Assembly (NCBI GenBank): GCA_015039365.1
Contig: WION01000099.1
Location: forward strand, 22,501-86,500
From: Amanita rubescens
Lineage: Eukaryota > Basidiomycota > Agaricomycetes > Agaricales > Amanitaceae
DNA: 64,000 nucleotides
Reading direction: 5' to 3'
Within the stretch, counting starts at the first letter, position 1; each line of letters begins with the position of its first letter. A program made the position numbers and the translations under genes. The notes under the pieces are model-generated. The model worked only from the letters and a program-made list of their open reading frames with translations. It searched no databases and was not told the origin of the DNA. Of the stretch, positions 1 to 12,500 are shown one piece after another.

Positions 1-1566
1 TATCAAACAGATAATGAATCACATCAATCTGAGGCCAATTCTTCAGGGTATGAAGGACTTTATACCGATGAGGAGCCTGAAGGACCAATGCCTGGTTCCT
101 TTGATGATGAACAAATAAGTTGGTGGTATGTACATACCAGACAATATTATGTAGATCAAGTTCGACGAGCTAATTTGGAAGCTCGAAGAATGAATACTAA
201 TGCACGCACAATAGAACACTTACAAAATATGTTGAGAGGGATGGTAATTGACCATGACACTGTATCCCTCCAACCAGAATCTGTAAGTTCATCAGATTTA
301 AATTACTATTACCAATCTGATCAAGATTCTGTTTACCATACGGCTCCAGAATCTATGGCATCATCTCAAATCCAAACAAGGCCTATTACGCCTTATGAAG
401 ATTTTTTCAATTTATACGATTATCCAACTAATCGTACTATTGACACTGTACCGGTAATACCATCAAATGTACCGATAGTAAACCCTACACCAAGAAGATC
501 TACTGATCTTCATAATTTATATAATTTTGATGCCAATATGCGTGAGAATGAAAGATATAGACAAAACATGTCTAATCTTCAAAATCTTCCGAATTATGGA
601 ACATTCTCTGAATTATACAATGAATATAATTTGGATGAATTCATAATAGAAGAAAACAATCGTAGACGTGCTAATGTTATTAACATTGGACATCTTCAAG
701 ATCCATATAGTCAACTTTGTGATAAATCACCTTCTTGCAAATGTCCTGAATGTTATAAAAATAATAAAGGACTTACAATATGGATGTGTGACTCAGGTGC
801 ATCACATCATTTTACCGCACACTTAGAAGATTTTGTCAGCTATAAGAAATATGAAGTTCCTACTTCAGTATTTACAGCTGATAATCAATCAGATATATTA
901 GGTATAGGGACTGTGATTTTGGATCACACTCTTAAAAATGGTTCGGTTTCAAGATTGAAACTTTATCCGGTCCTACATATGCCAAGTGCCACACTACGAC
1001 TAATAAGCAATGGAACATTGTGTAAACAAGGTTTTATTGCAAAACAAGATAATGATAGGATTTCTTTCTACAGAGAAGGCTCTGAAAACGCATCACTGGA
1101 AGGATTTCCAGGAGATGGTAATGAAACATTAATGTGGACAGAAGGTCAAATAATTAAACCTTCAAATTATAAATTAATGATGATCACTATTAATGTTGTT
1201 GGATATGAAATTTGGCATCAACGGATGGGTCATCCTAGCCAACAAATATTAAAATTAGGCTCTAAAAACTTAGAGGGTTTCCCTCCCTTAACAATTCCTA
1301 AAGACTTAGAACCTTGTAACGGTTGTCTAAAAGGAAAAGCTGTTTCACAAAGCTTTCCTCTTTCAGAAAAATGTGCTACCCAACCCTTTGAACGTATACA
1401 CTGTGACTTGATGACTTTTCCAATACAATCTTATCATAAACAGAAATATTTACTTGTAATATTTGATCGAGGGGGCGAATTTATGTCCACAAACATACAA
1501 GATTACTTAATTGATGTAGGAATCATTCATGAAAAATCTACTCCATATCATCAGGAAAATGGTTGA
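1..1566 (+). pseudogene. Ty1/copia retrotransposon gag-pol, left fragment
   Basis: The frame is open from the window edge, so the start lies to the left. The order is copia-like: a gag part rich in Asn/Tyr, a CxxC-type cysteine cluster (SCKCPEC, about 735-755), an aspartic protease core WMCDSGASHHF (about 781-813), a GAG-pre-integrase region with WHQRMGHPS (about 1212-1240) and CNGCLKGK (about 1318-1340), then the start of the integrase core (ERIHCDLM...YLLVIFD). The integrase is internally deleted: YLLVIFD is followed at once by RGGEF, so the 40-50 residues normally between the first and second catalytic Asp are gone. The frame then runs to STPYHQENG and stops. The next integrase motif (GKVERMNRTL) is found at 54793. 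Not functional as it stands. The family assignment is firm from motif order. Confidence 0.9.
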
Positions 1567-3333
1567 AAATGGATAAGGGTATATAAAGCTTTATAACAAC
1601 CAAAAAAACTATAATATATACAACTCTGATGTATCGATTGATAATGTAATATAAAGGACGGTAGGGTTGGTAGATTTCACAAGGTAGCCCAGAATTGGCT
1701 CTCTCACAAGTGTGGGACTATCTGAGAAAAAGGCTATAATATAATGATCAGGAGTAATAAGTATGACAATTCTTGTCAATTATGTATAATATTTATGAAA
1801 ACCTACCAGCTGTCTCAGGGTAGATAAGACACGGTAGTGATGGCAGATTACATCACAGATATCAGAGTGTGACCAATGGATACCAGTAGTTACAACTTGC
1901 AAAGATGTGTAAGGGTGACTACATAGGTCATGAGATGCCAGACATATTAACTTGCATAAGGACTGCCAGAATAACCCAAAAAAGTCAGGTGTCTCACTCA
2001 TTACAAGGATGGTACCTCTGATCAAATTCTTTCATGGTGTCACAGACAGATCATGAACATCAACAACAACAGGAAGGTATTGACTGATCTATGTCTACCA
2101 GACCATACCATCATTGGTGCAAAGGGACCTCTGACCAAATGCCATCTGGTAGTTACAATATTATCATATGTGCAAGACATGGGATGGCAGATAATGAGTG
2201 TCAGCCTGTTGTTTTCTGGCCATTGAATGTCTGAGTTTGCCTTGATGATACCCTTGATCAGTGCTGTCAGGCAGCCATGGTTTGTAAGATCTCCCAGTGT
2301 TGAGGGGTTAGATCAGGGGCATCAGCTTGTTAACCATTGGATCAAGGATAATAAGTTACATCACTGGTAGCAGGATGGTGACATTGATCCAGCTTTACCT
2401 GAACCATACCAGTATTGGTTTGACTGTGCCTCTGCTCAAGGACCACAATGGTTTGTAAAAAGTGCAATGTGCATCAGACTTTCAATTCCTGTTCTTTGGA
2501 TGGCAGGATTTGGTGTGATAGTGCTTCTGATCAGGCACTGTCAGGCAGTCATGGTTTGATAAGGCATGATCTCATATGCTCAAGCACAGTAGAACAGACA
2601 ATTATTATTGCATATGGTAATACTCTGTCCCAAATGAAAACTCTACCATCTGTAGAGGTACACTGTCAAGCATTACAATGTCACATCTAATTGGTCAAGT
2701 CTGGTCACCAATGCCAACCGTAACCGTAACTGGTTATGAAACAGCCCAAACCAGGTGTAACCAGTTATATATTATTCGAGGGCTGTCCATGACTAGTGAC
2801 TGGTGCTCAGGTGCTCGGCTTGCTCAGGTGTCGCAGGGGTGCAACAGGATGTGGGAGAGTGCAGGAGCCTGGGCATGGGAGGGCACAGTGGGTGCAGTGG
2901 GGTGCAGGAGAGCGTGGTTGAGTGGTGGAGGGCAAGGGAGGGGGGTGGTGAGTCAGCAACATCGAAATCCGGCCTACCTGGACAACGTATGGGGTGGAGT
3001 GCATCATGTAGTTGAGCAGTTGGAGGGCAAAAGAGGGGATGGTTGGTCAACAACGTCAAAAAGTTGGCTATGGCACACAAATCAGAGCCCTACAAGAAAT
3101 GTGTCGTAGAATCTTACCTTATATAAAATGAAGAGTGCAACGTAAGTCGGACAGGTTTGGCTACCATGGTTATGGCAGGCAGCAAATATGAAATCTATAG
3201 AAGGAATGACAGGGCATATTTGTGACGAAGTTAAATTTCCGCTTACGGTCAATATGCAATGTTGGCGGCTGGGTGGCATAAGTCTGGCAGTATAAAGTTG
3301 AACTTGCTTTGAGAACGGCACTGTCGACGTGCA
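1567..3333. repeat. Decayed repeat-rich stretch
   Basis: No gene can be supported. From about 1750 to 2700 the sequence contains imperfect copies of short phrases, for example ACTGTCAGGCAG with CATGGTTTG at 2262-2283 and 2537-2557, suggesting old tandem or nested repeats. From about 2790 to 3060 it is G-rich, low-complexity sequence. The short open frames here overlap on both strands, as expected of biased composition. Confidence 0.5.
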
Positions 3334-3551
3334 ATGTTGGCAGCTGCACAAGCAGTGAAGCTGGCGTCGGTGGGCGAATCAACGCCACATCGAGAAGTCA
3401 CTCCTGCCCCAGCATCCTCAGTCGCTCCCTGCCTGCCCTTCTCCATTTTCCCCCACCACTCGCATCACTCAGGCTGCTTCAACTCCAGTATCCTCAGTCA
3501 TTCTCTGCCTTCTCCCATCTCACTTTATCACTCACACGCTTCTAAACTCAC

Positions 3552-4136
3552 ATGTCAAACGATTCCCAACCCCGAATTTTCGCCCTCAAAAACAACGGAC
3601 CCTGAATTGCCATGGTCAGAAGAGAAGGAGGCACTGGAGAAGACTTCCCTGGCGTTGGAAAAACATGCGAGCGATGCAAGGAAGGCATTCGACGACGAAA
3701 GAAATGTTGACGGGGTGATAACGTGAGTCAATTTCTTGTTCGTCGGCCGATACCATTGACCTTGAGGAGGGGGGGATCGAAAGCGCATACCGTGGACAAA
3801 GACTGTTGGACGGCGCGAGGCTTTGAGGACGGTCATCCGAAATATACTCTCCACGTCTTCCCGGGCACGGAGAGGTCAGAGGGGTGGCAAGGCGATGGCA
3901 AGAGCTGGCGGGAACGATCGCTGGATGTGACGAAGAGGTGTTGGAAATTAAAAGAAACCGATGTCGTTGCTAGGCAAGATGGAATGATGAAGGGCAAGGA
4001 TCGAGGGGAGAGGCGGAGACGAACACAGGAGATGTACAGGCAGAGCCGAATGCAACGGGGATTCGATTTGAACGAACATCTTGATATATATCCAAAATGC
4101 AAGATACCACGCAAGCCATATTCCTATAGGCTATAG
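3552..4136 (+). pseudogene. Small two-exon gene, frameshifted paralogue of 48110-48534
   Basis: Function unknown. Exon 1 (3552-3722) starts MSNDSQPRIF and ends SDARKAFDDERNVDGVI. The intron is 3723-3769 (GTGAGT...GAG, 47 nt, phase 2), and exon 2 runs from 3770 with GGSKAHTV...YTLHVFPGT. The copy at 48110-48534 has the same layout: MSN start, S-E-E-[KR]-E-A-[LV]-E, a phase-2 intron at the same point, exon 2 beginning GGAYAH, and YTLHVFPGT. Here the frame opened by the ATG hits TGA at 3603-3605. It would rejoin the conserved frame (PELPWSEEKEALE) if the CCC at 3600-3602 were one base shorter, so this copy looks inactivated by a single-base frameshift. The tail after YTLHVFPGT is longer and basic and may not be native. 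Confidence 0.65.
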
Positions 4137-7061
4137 TGTATCACTTTGTAGGACATAGTTGAGTAGGTTGTATCACTAGGTTATAAGTATTCGCTAATAT
4201 GTAGTCTAGAAAGACGATTAACGTATGTCCGAAATCATTTATAAAGCTTACCTTAGGAGGTGAGTGAATACGCTAAGTAGACGTCTAGTAGAATGGCTAT
4301 CGTAAGACACGGTGACCATGGCTACAGGAGGGGACTTACGTTTGAACCATATTTGTGTAGAACCACTCGTAGAGCAATAGCCTTGTTGTACGCAGCCTGT
4401 TTGCGCGCGTATGCTGCGTTCTAAGTTTACTTGCATTCTTAGCTGCCAGATCAGTCCAAACGTCACTCGTCTTGGTAAAAAAATTGTATGGTACGGTCAA
4501 ATTCGGCTCCTCCTTTTCTTCTCGTGCCTGGCGGCCCGATCCCGGAACCATTCCACTCTGTCCACTAATCTCAGTTAGTAGTAACGCACTCTTAATGCGG
4601 ATAGGAACTTACTTTCAACTATCCATGCCTGATCCTCAATACTCGAGCTACAAAGACGTTCCACCTGCCAAAACCAAGGATCCTCACTCCTGTTGCCACC
4701 TAATTTCCCCGGCCTAGTCGTGTCCTTCATGAAGAGCTGGCCAAAGGCTGTAGTGAACGATCATCCGCCGCTAGACCAAGATGCAGAAGCGCCGAATAGG
4801 CATACACTTCTACGGCTTGCTTCTAATGTATGAATCAAACTTTCTGTGCGAGTCATCGCACACTGACCTCGAACATTGTCGCATTTGAAGTCAACGCAGC
4901 TAGTGTATGCACGGATTGCCATGCGGAGCTTCGCCAGTGCATTATGTGCCTAACCGCTAAGCAAAGCGAACTCGGCGTGTGCCAACTTATCTATCGCGAG
5001 AGTGCCACTTTGTAAACTCATTATAGAACCTGATACGCACAGCCGAGTGCACCATCTTCATCACCGTTGCCATTCATGGTACGTAAGCGTATTCTACATC
5101 ATCAGTGAGTTTATTTCGCATATAAACGCTGTATTATGCACTGCCCGTCCTCAAAATTCATTCTGTATTCGCCAACTGAGCATCTCCAACTCCAGGATTG
5201 GGAAAGTCTCTTCGTCATTTCATCTTGAGCGGGATCTTGGTAAGCCTTGAGATGTGTTAAAGGCGCTAGCTTGCGACTAAGTACTTTAATTGTCTAGATC
5301 GTCGACTCGCGTATTACCAAAACGCGCCTCGTATACGCTGACGACGGCCCCATCACCCTCCCTTGCCCTCTACCATTCAACTTTGCCCCGCTGCACCCTC
5401 CCATGCCCTGTCACACCCATGTGCACCCTTCGCACTTCGCCTCACCCTAGGTAAGCTGGCTATTGTAGTAACTCTATCAGATGTGTGAGTCCCTGCAATT
5501 TTTACGACAAAGCGCTTACGCTGTTGGATAGCTTTCAACTTGTATCGTATGTTTGAAACTAGTGTAAAGACGCTGAAAAAGAGAGAGGACGATTTCGACG
5601 CCCTCACCAGCTGCCACCCGAAGGACAGGATAACTATATGGGAAGCAATGGATGACCAACCAAAAGTAGTGGACGGGTCAGCAACAGCGAAGCAGGGATT
5701 GACATGGCTCACCTGGTGCCTGATTTTGTCGGTGGTGAGTTTGCAAATCACGGAGAGGCCTGGTACCTGAAGATGATGGAGAATCCGCCACTGTGGACAA
5801 AGAAAAGCGGCATGTGTCTGGGGACGTTTACTGGTTAGGCATAAATGGACGTCCACTTGGCCTTGTTCCAGCTTCGACTTCAGCTTCATTAGGTCCTTGT
5901 ACCAATGGCACAATGTTGAAGGAATGACACAAGTGCCTCGGAATGTACGCGACAGTATCCATAAGTTAGTTTAAATACGAGACGTGAGTAACATTACCAA
6001 ACAAATTGAATGCAGGTGAACAGGGCAGTAACAGGTGGAAAGCGCGGGTAGCGTAGTCAGTCTAATGGAAATAAGGCAAAAAATCAATGCATACATGATG
6101 AAGTCGGCAGACGGAACTGGCACAGTTTGGGTCACGGTCGTGAAAGAGCGACGCGAGAGTCTACCCCTTGAGGGGCGACGTAAAGTCTGCCCCTGGATTC
6201 TTCTGTGCCGTGGATCGTAGGGATGACGAAGACGAAGAAACGAACAGACCACGGTGGTGGTGACGAGTCAGATCATACTAAGTGCGGTCAAAACATGCGC
6301 AAAGCCTGGGTTTCGCTCTCTTTCAAGTGCTCTCTCTTTGTGCTCTATTTGTGCTGTCTCTTTGCACTCTATTTGTCCACTCCAATACTGACACTGGCAC
6401 ATAGTATACTTGCGGGGCGGCGGGACCGACTACACGTGCTGCTGAAGGAGAAGCTTGTTTTCACCTCGAATTTGGGGGAACGGTGCTTCTGGTAACCTTC
6501 CGTTCTTTTTCATGCTCGGCCGATGTCTTTTTCACCCGCTGCGCATCAAATAGCATGGTAAGGCGTAAGGGCCGGGATATCAAGTTCAGGATGCGTCGAA
6601 CTTACGACGGGATGCCAGGATTGAGATGGTTGAATCGACGAAGAAGATGTGTTGGTGGTGCGTTGTTGACGGGATTTTGCAGGGAGGTGAATGGATTTGT
6701 TCGCGCTGTGGCCGGTTATGATTGGCGGAAGAATTCAATGTCGCCTACATGATGTACAGTTTGCAGGAAAATGGCGTCCGATCTGAAGCATGGTGCAATG
6801 ATGCTCACAACCCGTACGCGGCGCAAATCGCAAGAGTCGGTACATTAGACAGTAAAGTAGAACTAATTATTGCTGGGTGGGGGGACACCCCATTCTGGTA
6901 AAAAAAAGAAGGCCGGTGGATGGAAGTCCAATAAGGTTAAGCTACGGTTTGATGCAGCACAACGGGACCAATTCAAGCTATCGTGCATCTCCTGAATATT
7001 CGCAGAACAAGAGGCTGGGGGTTATTGAGTTCTGTCTTTGCATAAATTAGCTTACTGGGTA
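4137..7061. other. Gene-poor stretch, no supported gene
   Basis: Only short overlapping frames are present. The best is a plus-strand fragment at 5540-5770 (KTLKKREDDFDALTSCH), which I do not recognise. About 80 bases near 6140-6230 (GAAAGAGCGACGCGAGAGTCTA and following) reappear in diverged form near 11290-11370. That marks an old duplication rather than a gene I can model. Confidence 0.4.
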
Positions 7062-8350
7062 TCACGACGTTCGCCTGTTCTGCAATTGCTTCAGCTTTTC
7101 CCTCTTCTCCTTCAACTTCGCTAGTGCGCTTTCCTTCGTTATTCCACCTTCACGGCTCACGTAGCTGGGGAATACTTGACTACAAAAAGATGAGATAGAA
7201 GACTGGCACTGGATGTATTAACGAAAGACCTACCAATCCCACCAGCTCAGCAAATCAGTAACCTCGTTCTTCTCATCGGGATCGTTCAAAAAGTCACATA
7301 CGCTCTCGTAGAATCTTTCCGAGTCGGTTGAAGTGTCAGATCGGCTGAAGACGGATGTGGATGACAAGGCGAAACGAAGCTACTTGGATGTTCAGTGATT
7401 GAAGCTACAAGGACGGTCAGACTTGGACTCGCCTGTGTAGCAACGTAGGCTAAGGAAGCCGTCGTGACCCGGGTCATGCCGTGGATACGAGCGTTGCCGG
7501 ATCTCGTCGCTTTGTTCTCTTTCTCCACAGAGCTGGGCGAAGTGAAGATATGCTTGAAGGCCTGCACGCCCAGTAGTGAATAACCCAAAAAGAGAACAAA
7601 CGAGTACAAACCCAGACAAGAAGCTCACTTCTAAAGAGCCCATCCCATGGATCTTCAGAGTCGAACTCCTGCTTCGCGTATAATATCAACGGCCATTGGT
7701 CCCCCTTCACAGCTAGTTGACCGCTGGTAAGCTTTGTGCGAGTTCTATGATAGCGGATTAGCGTAACCAACATGTAAGGGGGATAAAGTGAGTCACTCGG
7801 GATCATTCCAATCTAGGCCAGCTGGACAGAGGAGCGCTCCGGTGACGGGGTGGTTGAAGCCACGGTTCGTCTTGACACTACGGGAAAGTGGTGGATTCAA
7901 AGGCTTGTCTCGGGGAGTTATCCAGTCCAGCACGACCCCCTTGAGACTCTTGGTGTCGTCAGATCTTGCGCTTGACATGCCTTTTTGAATCTAGTGGTAA
8001 ACGATAAGCATAAATTTGAGAGCTCTCAAGTTGTAGACGTACCAAATCTGCTATCGTCATGTATTCTTCAAGTTCCGAGCTTTCCATAAGACGCTCCTGT
8101 AGATGGGGCACCATTTCCAACAGTTGCTGAAACACATTTAACTCCTTTCGTTGCCTAGTATAGAAGGAAATGAGTATGTCAAATGTCAGGATGCAAGAAA
8201 GAGGCTGAACACGGACTGCGTTGTGAGCGCTTCTAGGGCAACTTCCCCGTCTTGGCCGAAAAGAATGAGGCAATTTGCAATAAGTGCTTGGACATTACAC
8301 ATCGCATGTACTGTTCTGCCAAAGTGTCGCCCATGGTGAACGAAAGGACC
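7062..8350 (-). CDS. DUF6698-type agaricomycete protein, multi-exon
   Basis: Function unknown; a family expanded in mushrooms, assigned from remembered motifs. Exons (minus): 8043-8154, 7797-7990, 7612-7744, 7433-7561, 7234-7379, 7062-7179, all joining in frame, plus at least one upstream exon near 8180-8350 encoding HHGRHFGRTVHAMCNVQAL. Conserved runs in order: MVPHLQERLMES, IADL-IQKGMSSARSDDTK, NHPVTGALLCPAGLDW, GDQWPLILYA, DPWDGLFRS, AFKHIFTSPSSVEKE, ATRSGNARIHGMTRVTTAS, FSRSDTSTDSERFY, LLSWWD, QVFPSYVS and a Lys/Glu-rich end before TGA at 7062-7064. Introns are 50-54 nt. The one at 7380-7432 begins GC (CAG/GCGAGT), a non-canonical GC-AG intron. The 5' exon and start codon are not resolved. 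The body of the gene shows no stops. Confidence 0.75.
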
Positions 8351-8846
8351 ACCTGCGCGACTGGGCTTCTGTGAATGCCATGTCTAGCGGAGAAGTGGTC
8401 AGATAGTCTCACGGCTTTTTCTTGCTTCCAAGCTTTAGAGCGTTGACTGGAGAAGGATCGTTTTCGGCCCCAGACATTGCAGGCGCGAGAACAAGTGTTC
8501 TTGAGGGAGGCTTTGCCTTTGTATCTCAGGCTCCCCTGGTATGTGAGTCACGTTCAGGGACGCTGGCAGAAGTGACTCATTATGACTGGGGCGACGGAAA
8601 TCCCATCCCTACCCAGTTACATCAGATTCATCGCTTAGCGCTCAAGCTTACCATGATGCCTAGCGTTCCCGTACCGATGTTATTATCAACCTATTGCCAG
8701 AAGTTGCTGCATGTGATCAAGTCGAACCGCTGCGTAACGTCCTATGACCCTGCCAAACAGGGCTTAGTTGAACATTACTGGCACGTAGTCATAACTTCCA
8801 CCGTGATAAACTACGATGTTTTACTGACCTTGCATTGATTCGATAG

Positions 8847-9556
8847 GCCCGTCCTTCCGGGTGGCAAGCGAGTGCCCCCGGACGAATTGTGTCTATACCG
8901 TGAAACCCACCAATACATTGGGCCGGGATGCCTATGTCCGCTGCTAGAACCACTCACAGCACATAAGGAGGCAGCGATATACCTGGCTGTAAATGGTCTG
9001 TACCCAGGGGAATACGTCGCCGAATGTGCAGACGACCGTTGCGGCTACTTGGGTTTGTCTCCATTTTCCGGCCTCGATGAAGCGAGTACTAATGCTCTGG
9101 CGTATCACTCAGTACCGTTAGAGCGCATATATCCTAGGCGAAGAGTCCCGGAGAAGGCATATCCCCTGCGAGGTCAGTATCCAGGTTTTCGATTCTAGGT
9201 TAACTTACGAACCTGGGTTGCAAGATGTCAGTACACCTTACCCTCCGGAAGTCTGTGCCAAGAACGAGGTGAGAGCTGATGTTGAGGGGCCCTGCCTCAC
9301 AGAAGTCTTCGCCCAGGAGGTAGAGCCTGCGACCACCACGAGGCCGCTGAAGAGGACACATGCGGAAGCCGGTATGTGATGATAATCCTATTAGTGTGGA
9401 TTAGTTACGACGACTGCGGAATAGGTCTGCTCATTGCTACACATCACATGTTTCATAAGCATTGCTGTAGGCCGCAAACGACGGATGAGTCTGGTTCAGA
9501 CTCGGAGCTATCCGACTGACCGGGGTAACGAAGCACGGTTGCAGAAATACGGTTGA
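8847..9556 (+). CDS. Small agaricomycete gene with Cys motif, 3' exons
   Basis: Function unknown. Exons 8847-9052, 9113-9172, 9225-9371 and 9471-9556 splice in frame. The introns are 60 nt (branch TACTAAT at about 9088), 52 nt and 99 nt. The spliced protein carries LYPGEYVAECADDRCGYL-VPLERIYPRR-PLRG and then an acidic, Pro/Thr-rich end with basic KRTHAEAG-RKRRM, ending at TGA 9554-9556. I recall the CA-DRCGYLV-LER[IF]Y pattern from many uncharacterised agaricomycete proteins. The start is upstream. An open stretch at 8422-8838 (VTHYDWGDGNP, KLLHVIKSNRC) could be an earlier exon but I could not fix the junction. It is tail-to-tail with the DUF6698 gene only in the sense of opposite strand; their promoters would lie between about 8350 and 8850. 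Confidence 0.5.
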
Positions 9557-12500
9557 TGAAATTTCCATGATTGCTCCTTTATTCCCTTTAGTAGAAGTGC
9601 TGTCCTTCTAATTGACAAATCTCGATAGATGTATCTGGTTCATGCGCAGGAAGTCCAAAATCCCAGCTAAGTGGTGAATGAGTAGATCCTGAAAAAGAGG
9701 GAGGGACAATAAGAGAGCGACAGGAGGTATACGATCGCTACGAGTCGGGATGCCGACTCGAATGGTAACATTTACGTGACAGACTCTCTCTTTGGCCCTC
9801 TCTTTGGCCCTCTCTTTGGCCCTCTCTTTGGCTCCGATTGATCATTGGACTAGTACTACTAGTAGTACAGTCCACCAGTTGCTGCCACAGTGCCACTATG
9901 TCAGCGGTAGACGACCCGTGCAGAGGAACTTCCCGCCCCCTACGCTTCTTGTCGCCTTTCCCACACTTTACCACTTTCCCGATGGTGCTGGCCTCGGGTG
10001 CAATGGCAGGCTCTCCCTTATCTGCAATTACTGCTGTAATAAAGGAAATACGATTTTGATAGCCTTGAAATATTAAACGAAGACTTGTTGCTGAAGGCTT
10101 AGTTACTACTAGTATATCTCCGACAGGGAATGGAGTCAGAAAGCGTGGTTCTGCAATAGTACGGCAAATGTACTATGTTGAAGCATTGGGCGGCAAGCGC
10201 AGCGAGGTAGGCCTTCCTGTTAGTTATCCATCGTCCCCGTCCTACAACCTTGATTATTTTTTCTGCCCACCCTGTCTGGATATTTCGCACCTTTCCCAGA
10301 CTGGCGTGGTTGGAACTCGGGAGCTCTGCAGAACACCCGCGGCAAGACCAAGTACCTCCGTTTCACCCTCAGTGACAATTAAAGAACCTGCGATTGTTAC
10401 GAAGTTCCTTCCAACAGCTTCAACCAAGGTAAAATCTCCTGGTCAATGAAGACCTCGCCTGCCGACTCACTCGATCCTTGGGTCCACCCAATACTACGTC
10501 AGAGAAGATATAGACGACGTTCTCTGGAGTAACTTGGGTGTAGCGCCAGGCATTGCCTCCAAATTCAAGATCACAATCACCCGCGCAAGGTCATTCTATT
10601 CGTTGCCGCGTCCAAGGCAGGCACGACACCTATACGCACAGGAGGATCAGAGTCTTGGGCGGACATAAATAAAATATGCCATTTACCTTCACCGTTACCA
10701 TACATCGCAACTGGCCTCGCCTCACCCTATGGGAATTGCTCCAAGGACGAACTCAGTGTAGGCGCCGCATCATCGTCCGAGCGTTTCTCGTCGTCCAAGC
10801 AGGCATCTTCTACCTTCACTAAAGGTCTTTGTGTGACCTCTTCCTGGCGATCTCTTCGGCACCCTGATCCTCCACTAACTCGTGACAGCGAAACAGAGCT
10901 CTGCGATAGCCGCCTTTGATGGCGCGTTGGACAAACTTCGGACCCTTTTCACCGTCTCACTTCACCTCCTAGAAACCGGGATGGCGGGCGACAACACGTC
11001 AGTCGAATGGCTCCAGAGCTTGAATTCGCATTGAGAAACTACTACACTGGCGTTTATGCTATACTTAACCTGCCATCCAATTCGCAAGCAGAACATTTAC
11101 TTGCACAAAGAATGAGAGAGCAGGTGAGATCCGGAATCATTGATGAGAATATCGTGAAAAAATATCAGATTCTATCACAAAAGAGTTGACGAGAGGATAG
11201 TGACCTTGCCAAAAACTCAACCAATGAAACTGGATCCAACATCGAGACAACTATTCAGATTGAAAAAATACTGTATGCGCATGTTCGGCCGAGAAAGGGC
11301 GACTCGAGAGTCTAGCTATCCTTTGAGAGCGACGTAACGTCTAACTCCTGTGCTTTCTGCGCGGTGGTCTTGAATATCGAAAGGGCATGATAGGAGAGCG
11401 AGGAGAGAAGAAGAGGTTGCTGCCGCCAGGCTGGAAGTCCGAGCCTGCTTCAATGGCAGCAGAGCCGTTGTCACACCAGTCACAGGCTAGCAATCATCAG
11501 CCATCAGTACTTCAGTACTCAGTGCTACCAACCGGAACCAGCTCATCTTACAAGTGATTTTAATCGAAGGCGTCGGATTTAGATAAGATTCAAGATTATA
11601 ATACAACTAACGACGTTATTAACGGTCAACGACGACATTCGTCGTCGCCATCTCCTTCGCACTAGTCAATCAACCTCTTCACACCCGCTTCTGCCCCTTT
11701 ATAAACGTGTTGGGCACTTTCAATATATCTCTCCCAACCACTCACTGTTAACTGTCAGAAAGCTGAACCACATGGCAAGCACGCCTGAGGAGATGGGGTG
11801 CAGCGGACATGCAATGGAGTCTCCCAATGTCTACGAGCGAGTTTGAGGAAGTGAGCGATGAGTCTCATTAAAGTTCTACTCCCATCGTCGTCGTTCTCGT
11901 TTTCCTTCTCGTTCCAATCCATCTCGGATTGACACCCGGAGAGAACCCTTCATGTCCATCCTAGCCCTCATCAGCCTTTCCATCTCCTCGTTCTCTCACC
12001 TGCTCGTCTTCCTCCCTTGCATGTGCGAGGAGATCAGCGGTAGCCTCGACAGCTTCAACCGGTTAGAGTTCGATTGTGCGGTCGCCGAGACAATGGAAGA
12101 GGTGCCTCCAAGCGTCGGCAGCCGGATATCCGAGGGGAGTCCAAGCCCGAGGATACTGACTTTTCTGCCCAGCGTCTGGCTACCACCTTTACACCCGGGC
12201 TGATCGTACCGTGGACCGGACTGCCAATTGTGACATGTGACGGATGTGATGACTCGCCTTCCCAATTTGGGAAGCGCCTATCTTGTAAAACGATCGCTGC
12301 AGGGCAAACCAGGGGGCGTGGGCAATGCTGGTATAGAGAGAAAAGGTCGAGGGTGATGGTGAGGTGCTTTTTGTACAGGGTAGGATAATAGTTAGCGTAT
12401 TAAACATAAATGTGTTTAAGATTGAAGCACCCAGCTAGCGGGAGAGGAAGTTGAGTAGGGCACCGTAGAAATGGGGGATGAATGAATGCCTCGCTTTGAG

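Noticed and set aside
2793..3109. Overlapping open frames on both strands in the G-rich stretch
   Set aside because: Four frames are open at once because of G-rich, stop-poor composition; no motif, splice site or repeat of a known protein.
12230..12300. ZZ-type zinc finger (VTCDGCDD)
   Set aside because: Only the first cysteine pair is present; the later Cys/His ligands are missing and the frame is short.
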